From the NCBI GenBank assembly GCA_019426215.1, contig CM033393.1:27220591-27284590 (forward strand): a DNA stretch of 64,000 nucleotides, given 5' to 3'. Of this stretch, positions 56,806 through 64,000 are shown piece by piece. This DNA comes from Buddleja alternifolia (lineage: Eukaryota > Streptophyta > Magnoliopsida > Lamiales > Scrophulariaceae). A program made the translations under genes and the position numbers. Within the stretch, counting starts at the first letter, position 1. The number at the start of each line of letters is the position of its first letter. Below the pieces are notes generated by a model. The model saw nothing but the letters and a program-made list of their open reading frames with translations, made no database searches and had not been told where the DNA came from.

Positions 56806-57296
56806 GCCATACTGGACCCAGTATTTCAGTATTCGCTTCTGGAATACTGAGATACGGGGGTCATATATCACGGTATTCGCTACAGCAATATTGGTATACT
56901 AAACCCCCGTATTGGAGTATTACGTACCCTTGGGTCTATCAGGCGATACCGAGATACTTGCATCAGTATCGCGGTATTTAGTACCTCAATACTACGATAT
57001 AGAGGCCCCGTATCGCAGTATTCCAAAATATGGGGTAACCCTCTATTACGATATCATCGATACTGCGATACGAGACCCATGTATCTCAGTATTTGGTAAT
57101 AGGATACTGTGATATAGGACTATGTATCAGAGTATCGTATCTCCGATACTAGGATACAGGGTCATGTATCGCAGTATCGACGAAATTTGGCCCTATCCAT
57201 AGGTCTATATTGGCGATACTACAATACTGGCGTCCTGTATTTCAGTATTCAGTATGATACTGAGATACAGGACCCTGTATCGCCATATCGTCAATT
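56806..57296. repeat. GATAC/GTATC hairpin array
   Basis: About 490 bp in which gatactgcgatac-type words alternate with their reverse complement gtatcgcagtatc, separated by ggacc/gggtc linkers. At least five pairs form 35-40 bp hairpins (for example around 57056-57092, 57155-57180 and 57250-57290). Variation is mostly at the central base. Confidence 0.85.
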
Positions 57297-57420
57297 TTCG
57301 GCACCACGGTGCCGAATAGACTACCTAAGGCAGTTTGCTTGGCACTATGGTGCCAAAAATTTGGCACAATGGTGCCGCGCAAACTGCCTAAGGAGTCCAC
57401 TTGACACCATGGTGTCTTGT
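57297..57420. repeat. Palindrome cluster 3: GGCACCATGGTGCC words
   Basis: Variants ggcaccacggtgcc, ggcactatggtgcc, ggcacaatggtgcc and gacaccatggtgtc, with ctgcctaagg words between. Confidence 0.92.
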
Positions 57421-58110
57421 GTATATTGTTTTATTATTGTCAATTTTGGCAATGAAAGTTTTTTACCCTCATCTCACTAATATTGCAATTCATTTATCTT
57501 TTAGACAGATATACTAATATCCAAATGTGAATCAAAGATAATATGAAACAAAATTTCATTTACAATAATGGTACAAATTTTTTACAAGATAATACAAATA
57601 CATACAAGTATGATCCTCAAACAAACAAACACTCAAATTTTTAATTTCATGAGAGAATCTCTATCAGACATTTCGTCGAATACCTTGCCTTCATTATGTA
57701 AATGAAGAAGGCAAGGTAAATGAGAGAGAGGGAGGGAGGCGGGGGAATTGGGTACGGTATCTCTTCTCTCCGGTATCTCCTTTGGTATGACATCGGTTCC
57801 GTTAGCTTCTTCTTTTTCTCCCTGCTTTGATGATATGAGGGGATGGATATTGCAGTATCAGGAATATCGATGGTCAGGGAGAAGAAGAGGGGTTTTGGGT
57901 TTTATGGGTGAAAAGGGTATCTATGTAATTACACCAACCATATTAAAAAAAAACAAAGGTTAAGAAACGCTTTTTAGTGGAAACACGTTTCTTCAAGTGA
58001 AATAAGTGGAGGAGTTTTTAGTAATTGTATCATTAAAAAGGAGATAGGAATTATAAAGGGTCTAAAACCTTCCATAGTATGCAAATAGAGTCTATTTTTG
58101 CAACGTCCCC
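57421..58110. other. Right edge of the mosaic, with an inverted PPR fragment
   Basis: 57609-57702 (minus strand) encodes LHNEGKVFDEMSDRDSL and aligns with 51190-51285 in inverted orientation over about 90 bp. The remainder (57703-58110) is non-coding, with a purine-rich gagagagggaggg run. Confidence 0.5.
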
Positions 58111-58117
58111 TCTTTGG

Positions 58118-58127
58118 CTCCATATAT

Positions 58128-58160
<33 letters not shown>

Positions 58161-58200
58161 ATTTCCCGCCAACCCCCCCCCCCCCCCCCCCCCCCCCGGG
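58118..58200. repeat. (ca)n-(ta)n microsatellite and 25-bp C run upstream of FAS2
   Basis: tacacacacacacaca and tatatata runs are followed by C x25 at 58173-58197 and ggg. It lies about 125 bp upstream of the FAS2 start codon, in the promoter or 5' UTR. Such runs are prone to sequencing error, so the length is approximate. Confidence 0.9.
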
Positions 58201-58319
58201 TTCATTTCACTGCTAAACCCTAATTCAAATCTCGGAAATAACAGGAGAAAGAATAATTGGGGTTGTAACAGATAATTGATTAGCGTATTAGAATTGGAGA
58301 TAAATTAGTATTAGGAGAA

Positions 58320-61300
58320 ATGAGGGGTGGGACGGTGCAGATCAATTGGCACGACACGAAGCCCGTACTCACCTGCGATTTCCATCCCCTCTCTGCCCTC
58401 CTCGCCACCGCCGGTGCCGATTATGACATCAAGGTAAATTTTTTTATATATATATATATATACATATATATATTTTGAGACCATTTTTCTTCTACATCCT
58501 TCTCTATTCATCTCCTAGATTTTCAATTTCCCTACTTTTGAATTTATGCGCAACTTGGTGAAAAGTTTTAATTGTAAAAGAAATTTGTTTTTTTCCCTTA
58601 ATTTCTTCTTTTTACAGTTTTAAGTGTCAATTTTGATGTTGATTTGTGTATGTTTGTAGTTTTTCTTGATGGGATTTTTTCAGACTTTTTTTTTTTTTTT
58701 TTTTAACTTCACTTTTTGGAACTAATATAGAAATGTGTCAATAGGAACCATGCAATGTGCGTGGTTTTGTCTGCCAAAGAGAGTTAGTAAATTTTGAACT
58801 TGGTCCACTACTACGGGTGACTTAGCTCGTAATGAATGTATATATGCAGCTTTGGGCAACAGTTTCTAGCATAGATCAAAAGGAGGCTCCTGGAGTTACT
58901 TATAAGAGCAATCTTTCATACCATAGTTCCGCTGTAAATGCACTTCGCTTCTCTCCTTCGGGTAAGTTTTCCTTTTTGTTTCCTATAAAGGAAAAGATCT
59001 CTTGCAAGGGTGTGACTACTTTTACTTTGATAATAGTACCATTCCCTTTGAGAAATCAGCAACTGCGTGGCATCACCATATAAGGCATACGATGTGAGTG
59101 TCTGGCATTTATTAATTATTTAGGATTTGATATTGAACTTATACTCCACGATCCAAAGTGTGAAGTTGCGTGTGTGTGCATGTACTGTGTCTACATGATT
59201 TTTCTGTTCTGTTTGTAAACATGGTAACGTATGATAATCATTACCTATTATTACCTTTGGGAGATTTATTAGGTGATTAGTTTGCGTATTATGGGCGAGT
59301 TTGGCCCAACGATTGAAAAGCTAAAATCTGCGTTAGAGACCAAATTTGTGCCTTATGTGTGATCAAGCATTAAGGAACCATATCTGCTATATATCCAGAG
59401 TGTGAGAATCTCCCCCACCCCAAGGGTTTCCATAGTTCATTGCCGCCTTCACTCTGGATCGCTGGTAGTCAAGCAGCTTGAAAATGCTCCTCTACTGTCA
59501 GCTCCTTCTCCGGCTGTGACACTAGACTTTCTCCACGTATCCCATCATTTCCTTGTACCGCTTCACCTGCTTATCCAGCTTCTCCATATACACATTGTCC
59601 TCATGCGCTACCATGATGAAGACGAATTAGGGGTAAAGAAATAGAAATGGGAAAGAAGGAAAAAAAGAGTGGAATAAGGAAGAAGAAAAAAGGAAAAAAG
59701 GAAAAAAATTCAGCACGGCACAATGGACGAAATCAGGGGTTATGGTTTGCTCAAGTGGACATAATATACATACTTATTCTCATTATTTTTCTATGATTAT
59801 AATGCTAATATCTTTTTAGTTTGAAATAAAAGAGTAAAAGTTCTCCTGAAGTGATTCGCACCCTGGAGCTTGGTTAGATAACATGAACACCCAGGCCAAT
59901 TAAACGTCACACACTTTTTTACCATAGTTATTGGAGTTAATATATAAATATAAATATATGTATTTAATTCAATCTAAATCGCTCACGCTCTCATAATATT
60001 TTTATTTTTATGTATATATTATAAATATACATACTCATCTCCCTCTCTCTCTCTCTATACATATATATATATTTATATATACTAGTAAAGTGCAAGTGCA
60101 TTCGCACGTGAAAATCATTTTTATACAATAAAAGATCTATTTAAAAATATTCAAAAGTAATAATATAAAACCTATAAATATTTCATTTAGTTATTTCAAG
60201 TGTTGTCAAATCTTTTAAATTTATTTGCTATAAGTAGCACAGTTAAGACCATGCAAGAAGTTGATTTTCATGTTCAATTAATCTACATGCATTTAGTCAA
60301 TATTGCTTTTAAGACATGTTAAATATCTTTCACATTTCAAATAGTATATTAATAGTAGTAATAACAGTGGTACATTAGTAACAATAACAATGTCTTTTCA
60401 CAATTAGAAGAAACATTAACAAGTCCATATTTTTATAATATTATATAATAATATAATATAATATAATAATATATGGCTACTAATATTATCATTGTGATTA
60501 TTCACTAACAATCAATAATTAATGATCAATTCAAATAACCGACCACCTTACTCCAGCTAAAAGGTCACAATACAAGTGAAAACTTTACCCTCATTTATTG
60601 CTCTCTCAAATTTCTGAAAGTTAAAAAAATTAGAAAAACAACCAATTTCATTTCCAACTACAATCATCAAAATTCTTACTCTACCATTTTAATTATTTGC
60701 AATAAATATTGTTCACTCGTAACCTTTCAGTACTCACCTTTGAGCTAACAAGCATTCCAATAAAAATAAATGCATGCATGTATTCAGCAATTGTATCTTC
60801 TTTCATTTGTTGCACCAAATTGGAATTTTTGGGTAGAGGTGTGCATTTATCATGAAAAATAATTCTAACGAATAATTATTCTTAACTAAAAGTAGTTACA
60901 ACATGTCATATATTAACTTATTTCAATTCACATACATCCATTGGTACCACCCTATAACTTCTAGAGTCTTGAATTTAAACTTTATACTTCCTTTTTTTGT
61001 TACAAAGAGGAAATAAAAGAAAAAGAACATCAAAAAGGAAAAATCACTCAAAAGCTTGCACGCACTGCTTCTCTTGCAATTGATCCAACAACTTTTCAGA
61101 GAGATTTGTACTAGATAATAAACTTAAGTAGGAATTAAACCATAACTTCCAGGTTGTATGTTATATACCCGTAGGACTTTTATTTAACTTGAATGTGATA
61201 GTTAGTCATGAGACCCTTTAAATTTCCCCTGAAAGGGGTAAAGTTGCTTCATTATTGTAGAAATGTAAGTGTTGAATGAATGTAACTATCTATGACTCTT

Positions 61301-62780
61301 CAACTTTATTGACCAAATAATTAAGGACTCAAAAATTGTTTTTAACTAATATCAATCAAAATAACTTGATTGTTTAATGTTAATATCAACCATTATTGTT
61401 AAGAAAAATAATATTTATAATAATATATTTTATAATTTTTATTAGGTAAGACTGTAAGAGTGTGAAACCAATTAGTAAATAACTCTTCAACTTTTTTTAA
61501 TTAATATCAATTTCCATTACATTTCTGAATCTCTCATATGACATAGCCATATCTTTAACACTTCCCCAATCCTACATTCTCAATTGATTTTCACCAGACA
61601 TTTAAACAAATCCAACAACAAAACTTTAATTCAAAAAAAAAAAAAAAAACAAATATCAAAATCAAGATTACAGAAACATCACCAAAATATAAGAAGAATA
61701 TGGCCAGGTTATTAATGTTTCTTCATTTGAATTGAGCTAGCTATTGAAATAATACAAGCAGCTTAAAGTTTTGGGGATTAAGGCATCACTTAGAGGACCT
61801 TCTAATATAACGAAAGGAAGTTTTCCCCTGTCATAAAGATTTCAATGAGAATGCCACCATCGAAGGGGTGCAAATCTATATAGACAAAGATGCTCATTCC
61901 CATCAAATGAAGAGTAGACATATTCAAATTCTTAGTAAAAAATTATGCTTAATACCAATAAAAAAATCGAATGAACAAATGGAGAAACCCTCCTTTTTCT
62001 GCTGCATTCTCATCCTCTTTGTTCTGCTGCATTATTTTTGTTCAAATGTAAGCACAACTTTCACAAAATCCAATCTTATATAGGAATGTTACTTAGATCG
62101 GTTACAAGTGAATTAGACTATTAGGCTCCCATGCGAAGCATTGGCCAACTTTTAATTGCTATTAGGGGCAAGGTCTTAAATTTCGATTTCGGGGTAGATA
62201 TTGGTGTAGTAAATTTACTAAAATTTCGATGGAAATTTCTGGGGATATTCAAAATTTCATTTTTGATATTAAAGAAATCATGGAAATTTATAAAAATATT
62301 TGAAAATTTACAATAAAATTTTGAGTAACTTTAATTATCATACTTATGCATCTTTTACATCAATAATATTCTATATATAATATATGGATAATGAATTTAT
62401 TAAATAATATCACTAAAAACTGTTGCGAAAAATATGAAATAAATATAATTTGATAGTAAGATAATAACCAAATCTAATGAGAATTTCGTTAAAATGAAAT
62501 GTACCAAGATTTAAGCAAAAGTTATTACTCAATACCACATTGAGTTTCTAGGAGGATCGAAATCACTATCAATAGTATCTATCCTACCTCTAGTTTTATA
62601 TTGCAAATGAAAATTATTAGTTATATGTTGACAATATTCCGCCCATTACATGGAATGTTGGTAGTACTGCATATAATGATGATGATGATGATATCCTTCT
62701 GGTGTTGAATTTTGAAGAAACCCAATGGAATAGTACAATTTCTTCAATCATATTCATTTTTCAGTTTTTTGCTTTACTCC

Positions 62781-62821
<41 letters not shown>

Positions 62822-63371
62822 GGTCCTTACCAAGTACAAATATAATTTTTTAATTATATAATATTTAAAAATATAAAAAAAATTTGGTCGAAATTTTGGT
62901 TTCGGTGAATGTTTCGGGAAATATCGGGTTTCGGCCGAAATTTCGATGGATATTTGACAAAATTATTTTAAATTTCGGGTTTCGGCAAAAAATCAGAAGA
63001 TATTTTGCAAAATTGGATCGAAGGTTCGATTTCGCTTCGGGACCCCCCGAAATCCGAAATTTCAATGTTTCGACCGAAATTTAAGACCATGATTAGGGGA
63101 CATCAATTTGCTAGGAAGTGGGGTGCCCTTTTTATGACTAATAATTACTTCATTATTCATTATTCTTGTAGGAAAGTGGAGGTATATTTTATTATTCATT
63201 AATTTGTAGTTGAGGGTAGAAATGTAAAATCACAATTGGAACAAACAATAAGATATCCACACTTTTAGTATAGTATAGATATAGATATAGATAGATATAT
63301 ACACACATATATAATACATTCAATTATATACATATAAATATTTTTGTATATTAATAATTTTTTTAATATAC

Positions 63372-63403
<32 letters not shown>

Positions 63404-64000
63404 GCATGCGTGTGTGTTACAATCATCTAAAACTTATATTATCATATATTTTTCAGTCATTAAATAATTACTAACCCAACTTTTCTATCAAAAACTTACA
63501 TGTGATTTGACAGCTATGGTAACTTTTTTCCCCTCTATAAACTTAACGAAACTAAATATCGCCAAAAATCACCCAATTATCATTTGGAAATAAGTAATCC
63601 AAATGAATTCCCACATAAGAAAAAAAGAATAAAGTACTAATTTCTCACAAAGCAAACACATTCGCATCAAAAATACGACTCCTGGTGCAATTTGTTACCA
63701 TATAATGTCACCGGAAAACCTACTCAAAAAACAAAACATGGCCTTGGTGTTTGAGGCTGCTCTAGTGCTGTCAATGTTCAAGATGTTCGTGCTAGTTGTG
63801 AGTGCTTGTTATCCTATCATTATATCTCTATATGGAAACATGACTATCATTCAAAATTGCAGGAGAGCAGCTTGCCTCTGGTGCTGATGGTAAGTAATCG
63901 TTCTTCAGACTTGACTTCTTGTTTTGAAATTATCTCTTGTTTTTTCCAAAGTTGTCAGCATATCTAAATAGAGCTTTCCTTTATGCAGGTGGAGAGCTGA
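58320..64000 (+). CDS. FAS2: Chromatin assembly factor 1 subunit FAS2 (p60/CAC2), 5' part
   Basis: FAS2 is the WD40 subunit of CAF-1, which places H3-H4 on newly replicated DNA in the nucleus. Exons: 58320-58433 (38 codons), 58850-58961, 63863-63889 and from 63989 past the window end, all GT-AG and in frame. Exon 1 encodes [20 protein letters not shown] and [18 protein letters not shown]; exon 2 starts LWATVSS and ends [14 protein letters not shown]; exon 3 gives EQLASGADG and exon 4 GEL. This is the first WD40 blade and the start of the second (H..AVN.LRFSPSGE.LASGADGGEL), as in plant FAS2. The start ATG fits the conserved M(K/R)GGT(I/V)QI N terminus. Exon 3 is only 27 nt. The remaining blades lie outside the window. 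Confidence 0.88.
58434..58849 (+). other. FAS2 intron 1
   Basis: 416 bp, gtaaat to tgcag, with a (ta)n run at 58442-58475 and a T run near 58687-58704. Confidence 0.85.
59435..59616 (-). pseudogene. 14-3-3 protein N-terminal pseudogene fragment
   Basis: The minus-strand ATG at 59613 opens [20 protein letters not shown] and [10 protein letters not shown], then stop. This matches the conserved 14-3-3 start (E.NVYMAKLAEQAERYEEMVE.MEKV). After a frameshift the adjacent frame gives [14 protein letters not shown], matching the following ELTVEERNLL stretch of helix 2. Only exon-1-equivalent sequence is visible; it lies antisense in the FAS2 intron. Confidence 0.75.
62169..63091. mobile_element. hAT-like non-autonomous element
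   Basis: The 17-bp terminal inverted repeats are caaggtcttaaatttcg on the left and catggtcttaaatttcg (reversed right end), one mismatch. A perfect 8-bp duplication attagggg flanks it (62161-62168 and 63092-63099). Subterminal regions are packed with gaaatttcg/cgaaattt words in both orientations. 923 bp, no transposase. The 8-bp duplication and CA-starting TIR fit hAT. Confidence 0.88.
62783..62820 (+). repeat. 38-bp G run
   Basis: An uninterrupted G tract inside the hAT-like element, flanked by cctt and tggtcc. Its exact length is uncertain because of possible assembly error. Confidence 0.85.
63276..63862 (+). other. End of FAS2 intron 2 with (ta)/(ca) microsatellites
   Basis: gatatagatata, cacacatatata and tatatatatata runs at 63280-63410, then AT-rich DNA to the acceptor. 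Confidence 0.6.

Larger units (their letters stand above)
60081..63275. mobile_element. Probable transposable element filling FAS2 intron 2
   Basis: The left edge actagtaaagtgcaagtgca with cgcacgtg and the right edge cacttttagtatagtatag are roughly inverted (actagtaaagtg vs tactaaaagtg) and are of a kind often seen at ends of dispersed plant elements. The interior is AT-rich with no recognised transposase. Limits are approximate. Confidence 0.4.
58962..63862 (+). other. FAS2 intron 2 (4.9 kb), expanded by insertions
   Basis: Donor tcgg|gtaagt, acceptor attgcag|gag. It contains a 14-3-3 fragment, a probable 3.2-kb transposable element and a hAT-like element nested in that. Confidence 0.8.

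Noticed and set aside
56412..57480. ORFs crossing the palindrome clusters and hairpin array
   Set aside because: They arise from repeat composition (ggcaccatggtgcc carries an ATG) and have no conserved content.

Overview
This is nuclear DNA of a flowering plant, most likely a eudicot. It has two intron-containing plant genes (a trichome-birefringence-like acetyltransferase gene and the 5' part of a CAF-1 subunit FAS2 gene), and most of the rest is LTR retrotransposon. The Copia elements use plant initiator-tRNA-Met primer sites. Species cannot be fixed from the window.

Region 1 (1-31743) is a Russian-doll nest of LTR retrotransposons, resolved from LTR ends (TG..CA), target-site duplications (TSDs), primer-binding sites and polypurine tracts. 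The outer layer is element 1, a minus-strand Copia cut by the window start, with LTRs of about 2.2 kb. Its right LTR is split by element 2 (4304-27553, minus strand, TSD ctatc) and by a solo LTR of its own family (28078-30148, TSD ggaac). Element 2 carries a Ty3/gypsy-like solo LTR (5648-7024, TSD atatt) in its left LTR. Its 5' leader holds element A (12227-25833, SIRE-like Copia, minus strand, TSD ttccc). The left LTR of element A holds element B (12635-19365), a relative in the opposite orientation. Every element is internally deleted: element 1 and A lack RT/RNase H, element 2 lacks protease and most integrase, and B lacks all gag-pol. B nevertheless keeps an open 1,276-codon reading frame with a frame-restoring 82-bp intron, the most unusual coding object here.

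Region 2 (31744-38100) is the TBL gene on the plus strand: three exons, 418 residues. Intron 2 holds a foldback DNA transposon carrying a tRNA-derived SINE, plus an 86-bp tandem duplication near exon 3.

Region 3 (38100-49620) has a CA-rich minisatellite, a decayed plus-strand Copia element (gag to RNase H, no 3' LTR), and directly abutting it a Tat/Ogre-like Ty3/gypsy derivative. The latter has gag and a protease remnant, then about 3.8 kb of non-coding DNA with roughly 0.85-kb and 84-bp tandem repeats.

Region 4 (49620-58100) is a mosaic of small repeats: a SINE and a MULE-type MITE sharing one target site, PPR-derived fragments in inverted orientation near both ends, a 0.38-kb tandem repeat with telomere-like junctions, an F-box/DUF295 fragment, three clusters of the palindrome GGCACCATGGTGCC, and a 0.5-kb run of GATAC/GTATC hairpins between two of those clusters. 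No transposase was recognised, so its mobility is inferred.

Region 5 (58100-64000) is the start of FAS2, with exons 1-3 and the first bases of exon 4. The 4.9-kb second intron holds a 14-3-3 pseudogene fragment, a probable 3.2-kb transposable element, and a hAT-like element with an 8-bp TSD and a 38-bp poly-G run.
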